A stretch of 64,000 nt of DNA, taken from positions 3,782,001 to 3,846,000 of the forward strand of contig JBBPUQ010000009.1 in the NCBI GenBank assembly GCA_038501195.1, read 5' to 3'. This document shows positions 11,972 to 23,349 of this stretch, piece by piece. Under the pieces are notes generated by a model. The model saw only the letters and a program-made list of their open reading frames with translations, did no database searches and was not told where the DNA came from. The number at the start of each line of letters is the position of its first letter. Position 1 is the first letter of the stretch. This DNA is from Nemania diffusa. Lineage: Eukaryota; Ascomycota; Sordariomycetes; Xylariales; Xylariaceae. The position numbers and the translations under genes were made by a program.

Positions 11972-13431
11972 TTTGGGAATGCTATTGCTGGCGGTGCTGT
12001 GTTGTTGTATCGAGATGGCTCAGCCGAGGACGATGCTGTACTTTTCGACGGTGTAGACAAGCGAGGCAGATCGGGGCAGCACACAATCCCTGGACGAGTA
12101 CTTATATATGTCTATCTGTCCGTCTGCCTGTCTATCTATGTGTGCCCAGCGCCACTTCACCCGACGGGCTCTTTTGCCTGTTGTTTAATCAAGTAAGTTG
12201 CCTGCCATGTTGCCGCAAGCCTGCGCTTCCCCAGGTTATCTTGGCCTTCGCTTCTTCGTTGTGGAGGCGACTTGACTTGGTCTAAACTGCATGGTACGAT
12301 CTAACCACACGTGGGCATTCAGGCACGAACGTATTCCCATAGTTCTCATCCTCTCGTCTGGTCGCCACGCGCCTCGAGGTGGATCGCTGGAAGCAAGACG
12401 GACCATCAAGTTGGCTTGGCAATTTGGTAGCAGTCCTCACGTTCACTGTATTGACCAGTTAGAGTAGATTCTAGCCTCCAATTCTCGGAGATGGGGTTAA
12501 TATGGCTGAGCTAACTCAATTTTGCCGGTTGCGGGATGCGGGATAGCCTCCGTTTATTAAGCACTATCCTATCCCTTGCTCCTCTTGACGTCGTACTGGT
12601 GGCTATTTTCAAACAGGGCCCTTAAAAAATTACGCGCGGGGAAATCACCGTTGATTGTTTCACGGCGTATTTGGTGCGTACATGTAGTATCGTATGTGCG
12701 TGGTTGGGCTGGACTTATACCTATCAGACTCAAGTTTCATCCATTACACGTGAGTAAACGATTGCGGCCACTACTTGTCCGTGACTTACTTCCATGCCAT
12801 AGCCTTCCCTTTGTCCGCTATGAATAAACTTTATTTTATTGCATGCTGTATTGGTGTTGTTCCACTCTCCTTGAACCTCGGTCACTAACCGGAATATCGA
12901 ATTCAACTTGAATATTGATACATCATAAACGTATTCTATCGAGCCTACTTTCATATGCTTTTAATTAGATAGTATTATTTAAAGAATCACACTAGTCTAT
13001 GGCGGCTCTGTAGACCGAGACGACTTGTATTACTGCGTTGCTGCTGTGAGGAAAGTAACATAGCCGGATCCTAGAACTAAAGTAAATAGCCGGTGACTTG
13101 GGAAGATGCCTAGACCCATACCATCGACACTCCGAATTGCCACATAAGGACGTGAGTCGTAATAAGATCAACTTATGCGCCTTCTTCTCCATCCAGCCAA
13201 ATCATCGCCACAGCCGCTCTTCTTGTAAATAGATCAGGGCGATGCATAGGTACATAGTTTGCTCCAACCGAACCGTCCAGCGCCACCGGTACTTGCCGGG
13301 CGAATTGCTCTCGTCTTCCACATGATGGTGGCTCGTTCGCTATACCAAGACCTCGCTTCCGAGAACTTCGTGAACATAGGCTCTGCATCGTAATCCTGTC
13401 CAAGGCGAAGCACCGCCAAGGCCATCTAGCC
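11972..13431. other. Divergent intergenic region between CE15 and AA9 genes
   Basis: This 1.46-kb head-to-head spacer holds both promoters. A TATA-like element for the CE15 gene is at 12101-12108. GCGGGG at 12636-12641 fits the SYGGRG consensus of the carbon repressor CreA/CRE1. I do not see a clear GGCTAA xylanolytic activator site. No gene is supported inside. Confidence 0.45.
12101..12108 (-). promoter_or_regulatory. Probable TATA box of the CE15 gene
   Basis: Read on the minus strand this is TATATAAG, 130 bp upstream of the CE15 start codon at 11971. It is the only good TATA candidate in that interval. Confidence 0.45.
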
Positions 13432-14544
13432 ATGTCTTTCCTACCATTGTTGCTACCACTCTTCCTACTCGTGAATCATGTCGTCGCCCACGGTGGGTTA
13501 TCAAATTACACAGTCGGAGAGACTTGGTATAGAGGGTCGGTACCACGTATCCCCGCTAAGTATCTGTGCTGAGACAATTACAGCTACGACCCGGACTCGA
13601 CCAGGCAGTCCCAGGAAGGCCAGCCATGGATGACGCAGAGGATCTGGGCCTCGATCGATCCCATCTTCTTCATCAACGACACCGGCCTCGCGTGTAATAC
13701 CCCGGGCACCGCGCCGCCGTCGTACATCCCCATCGCGGCCGGCGAGAACCTCACCGCCGTGTACTGGTGGTGGCTGCACCCCGTCGGGCCGATGAGCGTG
13801 TGGCTCGCGGAATGCGGCGAATCTTGCGTGGATGTAGACGTGAACAAGCTGGACTTTTTCAAGATCTGGGAGGCTGGACGTAAGTTTCTTTTTCCCTCTC
13901 CCTTTCGTCACAATTCACGAGATATATCAAAAGAAATCCCGCTAATCCGCCATGAAAAAAGTCTTGGAAGGGGGACTACAAGGTGGTCTATGGTACCAAT
14001 CCAAATTCCAGAACTGGGATGGTAGCCCCGATCTCTGGCCCGTCACCATTCCCCCAACCCTGAAGCCAGGCCTATACGTCGTGCGCCACGAGATCATGAG
14101 CATCCACGTCGCCAATCGGCCGCAGTTCTACCCCGAGTGCGCGCATCTCAACATCAGCGGCACAGGCACCGCATTCCCGGCCGAGAGGTACATGGCGAGA
14201 TTCCCCGGTGCTTATGTTGAGGGCGGTAAGTTTCTTTCACACCCCTTTCCCCCTTGCTGCGTGCGGGTTTCGTAGGGAATGTACAATATTTCTGAGACTA
14301 ATCGCGTGAGAACAGATCCGTCGATTTTTATCGATATTTACGCGGATGATATGAAGGATGTCACGGTAAGTCCCGTTTTTTGGCGGTAGATACTGAGGCT
14401 TGTTGGCTAATTCGTCGCTGCAGAACTATACGATTGCTGGACCTCCGGTGTGGGATGGGTAAGCGAAGTAGACTTTAAATGTCACAGAATGGTGATTGCT
14501 AATAGTGTCACAGGTTTGCGAATAAGTATTGTCTCGACTGCTGA
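13432..14544 (+). CDS. AA9 lytic polysaccharide monooxygenase, secreted
   Basis: Six exons (13432-13535, 13584-13879, 13962-14225, 14316-14365, 14424-14458, 14514-14544) give 259 aa. Signal peptide residues 1-19 end in HVVA so that the mature protein starts with His-Gly-Gly, the N-terminal histidine of the copper histidine brace. The second copper histidine is in WWWLHPVGPM, the conserved RHEIMSIHVA motif follows, and the axial tyrosine is in PQFYPECAHL. The protein ends PPVWDG...KYCLDC with no CBM1. AA9 enzymes oxidatively cleave cellulose or xyloglucan outside the cell using an external reductant. The acceptor of intron 2 was chosen at 13961 because it gives IWEAGLLEGG, as in relatives; two other in-frame acceptors exist downstream. 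Intron 1 is short (48 nt). Confidence 0.9.
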
Positions 14545-14771
14545 TTAGATTAAAGCTCTGAGGTTAGCCGTCTAGTACAGCGACCGGAATATGAGGGTAT
14601 TGGACGCCTTTTTTTATTTTGGGCACGAGGTCGGTAACTTGTACGTACTAAAAGGGGAACATAAGAACTAGCTTTCGTCACATCGAACGAGGGCCATGAA
14701 GTGGACAGTTGTCTTAGACTATGAAATTTTCACCTGTAGCAACACGTATCTACAGCAGAACCGACCGCACA

Positions 14772-17700
14772 TCACATATCCTCATCAGCTTTCCGTTCTC
14801 TCCTCCGTGATGGCCGACTAAACGGACTAGCCACAGGGCTCAATATCCCCGTAGAAGGTCCAGATTCAGCATTCCACTCGACATCGCGAGCACCGATCCA
14901 GCTAGCCCTCACCGAGGACCCCTCTTCATCGCCCTTACTGTTTCGTCTGAGAGGGAGATCGCTCGTTCGCAAAAATGGCGACCTGCTACCTTGATTGAAT
15001 TTCTTGGTGCTTGGCTGTTTCCGCGGTGTAATCGTGTCTCTGTTTCCCATCCACGCCCCGCCACTGATAAGCTCGGCGAACTTGCCCTTCTTTTCGCGCA
15101 GCTCTGCATATGTCCCTGACTCGGCGACGCGGCCCTCGTTAATCACAACAATGCGGTCTGCCATCCTCATCATCTCTTGGCTGTGCGTGATTATGATGGC
15201 GCAGAGGCGTTTCTCTTTATGGTACCTCTTGCTGGAGCCGACTGAGTCTTCCCGGTCACTATGTCGCCGAGGATTTAAGAGGACCTGTATTGTCCGTCTA
15301 ATTCCCTCGGCACTCTCGGCATCTAGAGCGCTAGTAGGCTCGTCTAAGACGAGAATCTCCGGTCGTCTTGCTAGAGCTCTGGCGATACACACCCGTTGGG
15401 CCTGACCGCCGCTTAAGGTCTGTCCACCGTCACCGACGGTTGTTTCGTAGCCGTCTGGTAAACTATGTATGAAGTCGTGGATGCCGGCTTCACGGGCTGC
15501 TTGCTCAATATTTGCCGGCGCTCGAAGGGGGGAGTCTTCTAGTAACCCATACGCTATATTTGCTGCTATGGAAGCTGGAAAGAGGAATGGCGCTTGGGGG
15601 ACATAGCCAATTTGCGTTCTTAGTCTAGATATATCGACTTGTTGGTAGGCGACGAAGGAGAACATGAGAGGATGGGCGGAGCTCCCTCTATGGATAGAAC
15701 TGGAATATGCGTCGGGGACGTGCAAGCCCAAGATTATCGATGCAATAGTGCTTTTGCCACTCCCCGAAGGCCCGACAATCGCAGTCGATGTGCCCGCTTC
15801 GAATGACATGGTGAGATTGCGTAAGACGGGATGATTCCGCTTGGAGGGATACGTGAAGGAGAGACCATCGAACTGGATGGGTAATGGGAAAGCTAGCACT
15901 TTCGTCCCTCTTGCCTCATGAGACGAATCCAAAGGCAGATAAGCGAAGTATAGAAGTCGACTGGCTGTAGCCTGCGCCGTAGTGATGGCCGGAACCGAAT
16001 TGAGCGTATTCGAAGCTGTGCTCAACCCCAAGACAAGGAGATTCACTACTTGGAGAATAGCCTGTACAGTCAACTCCTTTTTCACGGCCAAAAGCACTGT
16101 GGCAAACCAAAATATGAGAGCTAGCAAGAACCAAAAGATGGACTGCCAACATGCAAACAATGCTGCTGTATATACGGCCTTTTTAATTCCCAGCTCAAAT
16201 GCGTGCTGCACCGCCTTATTATGTTTCCGGCTAAAGAAGCCTTCGAGTGTCAGTGCTCGGACCACTCGTATATTGGTAAAGGTCTCGTTGACGATGGCGC
16301 TCGTCTCTTCAGCTGCTTTATTGCAGCGCAATTCCCACTTGTTCGTCACAGAAGAGTATCTGTTTGTAGCGGCCAAGAGAAAAGGACAGCTTGCTAGGCT
16401 CAAGAGGGTGAGCTTCCAAGAAATAGCGAGTGCCCAAATGACCGAGGCGAGGATCATAGCGACGATGACAAGAAGAAGGGGTGCAAACCGCCCAACTAAA
16501 GTTCGCATCTCCTCAGCATTGCGGTCTAGGCATTCGTTGATACGATTAGCTGAGTGTTTGGGGTTCTCAAACCAGGTCTTCGGTTGACGGAGCACTCGAC
16601 TGAATGCCTGCCTACGAAGGGTATTAACCCAAGTCTGCGCAGCCCATTCAAGGAGGTAGCGGCTTATAGACGTGGCGATGGCGCTAGATGCCGCGATTCC
16701 TAAGAGTATAATAGCCCATTTCTGGCCTGCTTCTTGCCGATTTTCTTTTTGGTAGAGAGCACCCAATAGATTGGCAAAGACAACGGAAAACGCAGGTACA
16801 GAACCTGCTACAACGAGAGACAAAAAAATCCCTGCTACGATGAACATCTTTTCTTTGAACCCGAGGCATGGCCAGACCGTTTTATAGATGGCAATAAGAG
16901 ATAGAGGATTTTTATCTTCATCATTTTTTGACAGGTTCTCATGCTCTGTAACTTCGGCCTCGACTCGTCGTCCCTGCTCGGTCTCAGCTTGACTCATCTT
17001 TCGTTGATATCGAGGTCCAGATGATCCGGAGCCACGCCGATTGTTCTGTGCCGTATCGCCAAGCAACTCTAGATGAAATATACTGCCAGTCTTGATTGGG
17101 GATAGCTGAGGAGGCGACTGTTCTTCGGTAGCCCATGTTGCTGGTTGTTGAAGTGTTGGCGGGCGCGTAGATGTGAATTGTCGGCTAAGTGCAGCCATCA
17201 TCCTGCTGAGGCCTCTCCTTGGTGCATCTTCAGCCGTCAAGGTAAGAGTATTGAGTATTCCGATGGTATCTATATGTTGACTTCGATGATCTCCAAGCAG
17301 TCGCACCTGAGAACTGCCCCTGGCCATATTGAAAATGTCATGAGACGAAAATGGCACACCACGAAGTCCTTCGCCTGGTGAAGGGGACCCAGGGATTAAA
17401 GGGCTGTTCTGAGACGCGTCGCTCAACAGTCGGGAAAAATTAACGACAGTACTCCTTGTGTTTCCAGCTCCAGTAGTGTTGGTAACCGGCTCCGGTTCCG
17501 TTGCAGCTGCTACAAGCTGAGAAAGGAGGCCTTCACTTTGCCGTAGGAGATCAGAGCACACGCCCTCTTGCACGACGGATCCATCGTCCATGACGTAGAC
17601 AAAATCAGCATCCTGAATCTGCGTTACCTCGTGAGTGATGATGATAGTAGTCTTTCCTTTACGCCATCTCCTAATTGCTTCCATAATTAATTCCCGACTG

Positions 17701-19454
17701 GTCGGATCTAACCCGCTGGTGACTTCATCGAGAATGAGAACGGGAGGGTCACGGAGTCTAGCTCTCGCAAGAGCAAGTCGCTGTTTCTGCCCACCGCTGA
17801 GGTTGTGGCCACCAGCACCGACATTAGTGTCCATGCCAGATGGGAGGCTTGATATTGTGGATTGCAGCAGCGCAGTCTCGCAGGCGGCTTTGACTTCCTC
17901 TAAAGGCGCCCATCTAGGGTTTATGTGCCCAAAGGCAACATTCATGAAGAAGGTATCATTGAAGAGAACGCTAGTCTGTTGGATCAATGTGACGCTGTAT
18001 CGAAGCCATTCAGTATCCAATGCCTTGATCGCGTTGCCGTCAATCAAAATTTCGCCATGCAGCGGCTCGTAGAATTTCATCAGGAGATTGCCCAGTGTGC
18101 TCTTGCCTGAACCGCTTCTCCCGACGATGAAGCAAAGTTCACCAGCTCGAAAGTGGAACGAAGATTCTTGGAGGACTACTTTGGAAGGATTCGAAGGGTA
18201 GGCGAAGCTTATCTAATATGGACATTAGTTCAATAAATGGGGTTTGGTATGAGAGATAGGATATATAAGATATAGAAGACTTACGTTTCGCATCTCAATG
18301 TCCCCCATACACTCTCTAGGAATGTAGCTACCTAGCATGGGATGGACCTGCTGCCTGGCCTCCAAGACAGGGGCAATAGAACGAAGATCCTGAGCTGCAG
18401 AAATGCCTTTAGTAAGAACGAGGTAAAAAGGAACGAAAGTCTCGAAAGCGTGAAGCGCAGCGAGAGTGGCGTAAAATGTAGTTAGAACGTCACCGGGACT
18501 CAACCCCCGGTTAACGAGAACGGTGCCATAGTAGAACCCAACGACGAAGAGACTTTCGACCCAAAATTTGACATAACCCTGCTGGTATGCGCTGGCACGG
18601 GCCTGGATGAGATAGTTTTGCATGGACCGGTTGATGGCGGCGAGGTATTGCCATGTTTCGTGATCGACCCCGTTGAACACCTTGACCAGGTCAATGGCAG
18701 AGATGGCCGAAAACGCGAATTTGGAAGCACGTGAAAGTTCTCGTTTCTGTGCTTGGATTGCTGATTTGACCCGGCGGCCGAGGGTCTGGACAACTAAAAT
18801 CGATATGGGCACAGAGGCAAAAAGTATCAAGGTCAGACTCCATGCGGTGTATAGGGCGAGTATGAGATTTGCGATCGAGGTAGCAATGTCGGAGGTCAGA
18901 GAACCAAGGGCCACGGACGATGCGAGCTGCAACTCGCGTGTCTGTCTAGATAGTGGGATGTTAGTGGTCTTCCTCCCATTTTTGGACTCAGGCGTTGAAC
19001 TATACGTTTGCATTCTGACGAGAAGGCTAGCAATGCCGTCCTCCCGGGTGTCGAACCATTCCATCTCTTTGTTCAACAAGCCACGAAACATGCTGCTTCG
19101 AATGTTCCTCGCTTGCAATTCACTAAAGGCAATCCACGAGGACATGAAGGCAAAATTGACCAGGAAAGCTGCGCCACCAATCACTGCCAGCAGTATGCAC
19201 CACGAAGAAACTTGGTCTATGGCTTCAGATCCAGTGAGATTACCTGAGCCAAACGCGGTAATGACTGCGAATATTCTGCCCAGCAGGAGAGACATGGCAG
19301 TCGTGAGAGCGCCTACCAGAGCTGCTGCCACTACACCGGCCACCAAAAGCCAACTGTGCTGCCATGTCGCGAATGTGAATAGGTCGAAGAAAGAAGACTT
19401 TTGCGGCTTCTTAGGGGCCTGCTGGCCCGCCTGAGTTGAAGTAGCCCTCTCCAT
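14772..19454 (-). CDS. Full-length ABCB transporter, STE6-like
   Basis: Exons on the minus strand are 19454-19006, 18945-18285 and 18212-14772, giving 1516 aa in a TMD1-NBD1-TMD2-NBD2 order. NBD1 has Walker A GRSGSGKST at about 401-409 and signature LSGGQKQR at about 508. NBD2 has GPSGSGKST at about 1184 and LSGGQAQR at about 1302, followed by VLDEPTSALD. The subtype resembles fungal STE6, the plasma-membrane exporter of farnesylated mating pheromone; drug export is the alternative. A long hydrophilic linker follows NBD1 and a basic Ser-rich tail closes the protein. Intron 1 (60 nt) is a multiple of three without a stop; removing it restores MQTQTRELQLASS. Start is the ATG at 19454, since the frame upstream is open only from a GTG at 19511. 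Confidence 0.85.
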
Positions 19455-20523
19455 TGCTCGCTCACTAATCACCAAGCGATGTGACCAGACTGCAGTTGAG
19501 TTTGACGACACGTAGCCATGAAATCGGTTAGTGTGAAATGGTATGTAAATAACTCGCCGTGTTACTGATATAGATGTTGATGGTGTGGTTGGCGCGGTAC
19601 GATATAAGGGTTGTTTACTTTAGCTGGCGCATGATGTATCTTTTGGATAAGTAAGTATGTACATGTATCTGGGCTGCAGACAATATACGCGTAGTCATTT
19701 ACATTGATTATTCCTGTATTATTCCAGTTTCTACCAATTTGTCAAGGGTAGTAGCAATGCAATTTAGTAAAAGCTACCACCAAGGAGACGCCCCAAGGCT
19801 TTCTAGGAGTACCTTTGTTCTGCATAAATGCTGCGTTCGACTAGCAACACAGTTGGCGTATGGGATTTCAAAGGGATTATATTAATAAAGAGCGCCGGGA
19901 TATTTCGTATCATACCAATGAATCGACTCACTCCACTTTGCACGGTTCAACATCCAATCGAAATAAAAGAACTATGGTTGACTCGATCGAGGCTCCGTTA
20001 TGAATTCGCAATCAATTCGAATCGGCCGTAGGATGAAGAAGTGGCTAGGACGGGTCGTACCTAGGTCTTTAGACGCACTAGAATCGAAACGCTAATGACC
20101 ACGGCCACTCTATCAGTGTTCAGCCTGGCGGTGGGAAGCGCCAATATCGAATTTTGAAAAGCCAGACACGAGGCCGAATGTGTGCGCATGTCCATCGGTC
20201 GACCGTAGATACGAAATGACGCTGTCTAATGTCGAGAATATAGTTGACGCCCGGGCGATTGCACTCGGGCTCATCGCTTAGGATCATATTAGTCTAGTTC
20301 TTGCTATCCATGGAGCTCCGAGCGTCCCTAGAATGCCTAGCACTTCCCAGCGTTTGCTGCCGAAGCTTTTTTCTTTTTTCTTTGCTTATTTTTTCTCAGC
20401 CTGCGCTTTTTCGTAGATCCAATCATTCAGTCCAGCGCGGTTTCGGGCGATCTCGACAGCATAGAACTGCATTCTCGGGACTAAGACAATTTCACACGGA
20501 GTATCGTTAGCTGTTATGCTCTT
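19455..20523. other. Intergenic spacer, ABC gene to PBDC1-like gene
   Basis: Promoter side of the ABC transporter and 3' flank of the PBDC1-like gene. Only short unsupported frames are present; no RNA gene or repeat is visible. Confidence 0.45.
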
Positions 20524-21151
20524 CTACGCGTAGACTAGTCGAGCAGTGCCACAAGAATCCATACCGAAGATTGTTGTATCCTGGTCGTACTCGACCTTGG
20601 GGCTTGTCCGCAGCATAGTGCCAAAGTTGTAGTCGTCAACCTTCTTCTCGTAGACCGCCATGAACTTGCGCCACTTCTCCTTGCCAGCCTTGCTCTTCAT
20701 CTCGTCCTCGTTAATCGTCGCGGCGGGATCAAACTCGGGGAATTCAGTCTGGAGGTGTTCTAGTATGTCGTTGTCCATCTTGGTGAGCCGTAGCAAGGAT
20801 CCCTTCACTTTCTGGAGAATGGCCCAGTATGTTTCGAGGTGCTGTACCGCTGTGATGATGGCCATCGTTAGTGCTGCCGCACATGAAGGGAGAAAAGGTG
20901 GGTGTGGGTAGGCTCCTCGGAATAGTTTCGACAAAGGATAAAGAGAGGGAATAGGAGACGAACCTTTAACTGCGAACTGTTTTTCTATCTGTAGCGACAA
21001 GACTGATTAGCTAAATTGGACTGTTTGGACCAACGCGACAAGCTCGATGTTTCTTGTAGGAGAGCAGACGCCTTACATCTTCCAGGTTATCGGCGTTCTC
21101 GGCGTCGAAATTCGCCGGAACGGGCCCAGATGGTTTGAAGAGATCATCCAT
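20524..21151 (-). CDS. PBDC1/YPL225W-family protein
   Basis: Exons 21151-21077, 20988-20964 and 20849-20524 give 141 aa. The middle exon is only 25 nt. The acceptor of intron 2 is set at 20850 because it follows a perfect CACTAACG branch site and restores IEKQFAVKAVQHLETYW. The core INEDEMKSKAGKEKWRKFM followed by DDYNFGTMLRT is the hallmark of the PBDC1 (polysaccharide biosynthesis domain-containing 1) family, called YPL225W in yeast. The yeast protein is a small cytosolic factor linked to the biogenesis of translation factor eEF1A, despite the family's name. Length is normal. The gene diverges from the FAD monooxygenase with 0.9 kb between them. Confidence 0.9.
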
Positions 21152-22083
21152 AATGTCGGTCTCTTGCTGCGCTGGTGGGAATAAGCGAGGGTGGGTGGTA
21201 GCTTAATGGCGGCGTGGTCGTGAAACGTTGCTTCAAGCCGACGATATCTTTCGATGATGTAGGCAAGTAAAAGGTATTCTCTGAAACCCATGTTCCTGTC
21301 ACCTACCTATGGAGGGGTTAAAATGCGGGGCAATAAATTCCTTACTGAATTAGGTAGTAACCTAGGTAGCTGCATACTGTAGCTTTACATGCATATAGGG
21401 TAGCTGTTGAATTAATAGGTGCCTAATATACCGATCTACCTCAGGGGCCTCCAGCTTGCCCGACTTCTAGCCCATTCTCTAGATTCTAGAAGTCAGGTAA
21501 GAGGTATTGAGATCATCAACATTAGCTACGATACCTATGCGTATAATCTTCGCATTTCAGTTCTCGGAGCTCGCATAAGATACTTCGCTAAGTATTAATC
21601 AATTTGAGGATGACAAGTCTCTTCCTGTTTCTCAACCAACGGAAACACCAATGAGACTTACTTATGCACACGCTGTTCAGCCGTAGAGCAGGCCTTTCAT
21701 CGCTTACTACCTACCCGGGTCGGTCTAGATAGGTAATTTCCTGACCTCGTCTGGCTCAACACATAACAAATAGGCAGCTAGATATCACGAGCCCTTATGA
21801 GGTTAACCAGCTGGTAGATAGACTACGTCTGCACGTACGTATATTGTGCGTGTCGGCAGCCCTTACAATCATGGCGGGAAATGAGATGGATGCGTCGACC
21901 TCATCAGGCAGCCATTTATATTCTATATTTAATGTGCATAGTTGTGTACACCATTCTCTGTGCATGACCGGCTTTCTCTTCGCTGCTCCATCGTGTCTCT
22001 TTCCAGCGCCGTCAATTGAATGGCACTGCAACTTTCTCATACGACCTGACCTCTCGGATACTAGATAAAGAAATCGTGACACG
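21152..22083. other. Divergent intergenic region, PBDC1-like and FAD monooxygenase
   Basis: A 0.93-kb shared promoter region with several AGGTAG/CTACCT motifs, such as AACCTAGGTAGC near 21359. No gene is recognisable. Confidence 0.4.
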
Positions 22084-23349
22084 ATGAGCACGGACGAGAC
22101 ACGAGTCCATTTTCTCTCCGGAAAGAAGATTGCCGTAGCTGGTGCTGGGGTTGCCGGACTCTCATTCGCCATCGCCCTCCGAAAGCTGTGGCCCCCATCT
22201 ATCGAACCACCCGTCGTCGTTATCTACGACCGCGACACCAGAGAGTCGAGCGTCGGGCGACAGGGATACTCGCTATCCCTGCATGGAACCGACCGTGAGA
22301 GTGGGCTGTACGCGTTGCAGCAGCTCGGACTGCTCGATGAGATCATCGATCTCTCCGTGTTCCGCGAGCAGGAACAGAGCCAAGGGACCGGCTACTTCAC
22401 CATGTGGACGCGCGAATTTCAGCCCCTACTTCAAGTACGACCTAAGGCCCTTGCAGGCCTGCCGACAGCCGGCATTCGCATAGCTCGGAGGGACCTGCGG
22501 CGCGTGCTTATCGACTCGGCGTCTACCAATGCCGAGATTCGCTGGGGACTAGCGTGCACGTCAGTGCAACAACTCGATGACGGGTGCCTCCAGATCCGGC
22601 TGGTCGATAACGACTCGGTCGAAACATACGAGCAGTGCGACCTCCTCGTGGCTGCAGACGGCGCCTCCAGCAAGATCAGGGCCTGCCTGCGACCAGGCGA
22701 CAACCTACAATTCGCAAGAGCAGTCCAAATAGCAGGGACCGCTAGGTTCGAAGCAGCAGTCCCTTCTCCTGTGGACACGAGCTATGGCAGCGTTCTCACG
22801 GGCACAGGCGCCACTTGCTTCTTCTCACGTGTAGATCAGCACACAGTCGTGTGGGGCCTGAGCGTTCTTGAAGCCGCGCCGAGGCCGAAATCCGATAATC
22901 GCGATTCTCAACAAGTCCAGGAAATTCTCCGCCAGGCGAGGGAGTTGGGGAAGGACATAGCGGAGCCATTTAAAACCATCGTCGACGCCACTGACCTATC
23001 CACCATGGTCATCTTGAACGCCATGGATAAGCAGCCATTCGCTCACGACATGAAAAAGGGTCCGGTGCTTTTCGTGGGAGACGCAAACCACGCCGTGAGC
23101 CCGTTTGCTGGGAATGGTGCCAACCTGGCTTTGAAAGATGGGTGGGATCTGGCTGAGCAACTGTGTCGGTCAAGGAGTCTGGCCCGGGCCGTAGCGGCTT
23201 ATGACAAGCGAAGCCTTCCCCGGGCTGTGGCCACGCTCAAGAGCTCGCACTGGCGTATCAAAGTCGGACATGCTACAGGGCTGACGTATTGGACGTACCG
23301 CATCTTCTTTACTGTAGCGGGCGGTATCTTGAAGCTCCTTGGTAAGTAG
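22084..23349 (+). CDS. FAD-dependent aromatic-type monooxygenase
   Basis: An intronless 421-aa frame. Residues 14-26 KIAVAGAGVAGLS form the FAD ADP-binding GxGxxG motif. The DG motif is in LLVAADGASSKIR and the GD motif in VLFVGDANHAVSPFAGNGANLAL. These three in order define class A flavoprotein monooxygenases of the PHBH/salicylate hydroxylase type, which hydroxylate aromatic or polyketide substrates using NAD(P)H and O2. A hydrophobic C-terminus around YWTYRIFFTVAGGILKLL may anchor it to a membrane. It is the first of five metabolic genes spread over 14 kb. The substrate cannot be deduced. Confidence 0.88.
   Translation: MSTDETRVHFLSGKKIAVAGAGVAGLSFAIALRKLWPPSIEPPVVVIYDRDTRESSVGRQGYSLSLHGTDRESGLYALQQLGLLDEIIDLSVFREQEQSQGTGYFTMWTREFQPLLQVRPKALAGLPTAGIRIARRDLRRVLIDSASTNAEIRWGLACTSVQQLDDGCLQIRLVDNDSVETYEQCDLLVAADGASSKIRACLRPGDNLQFARAVQIAGTARFEAAVPSPVDTSYGSVLTGTGATCFFSRVDQHTVVWGLSVLEAAPRPKSDNRDSQQVQEILRQARELGKDIAEPFKTIVDATDLSTMVILNAMDKQPFAHDMKKGPVLFVGDANHAVSPFAGNGANLALKDGWDLAEQLCRSRSLARAVAAYDKRSLPRAVATLKSSHWRIKVGHATGLTYWTYRIFFTVAGGILKLLGK

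Noticed and set aside
10937..12196. A 419-codon plus-strand frame
   Set aside because: It lies antisense to the CE15 gene, is made of Arg/Ala/Gly/Val-rich filler and comes from that gene's GC-rich third positions; the minus-strand frame has the full esterase triad.
20010..20040. A tRNA T-loop-like TTCGAATC string
   Set aside because: No matching acceptor, D or anticodon arms could be built around it.
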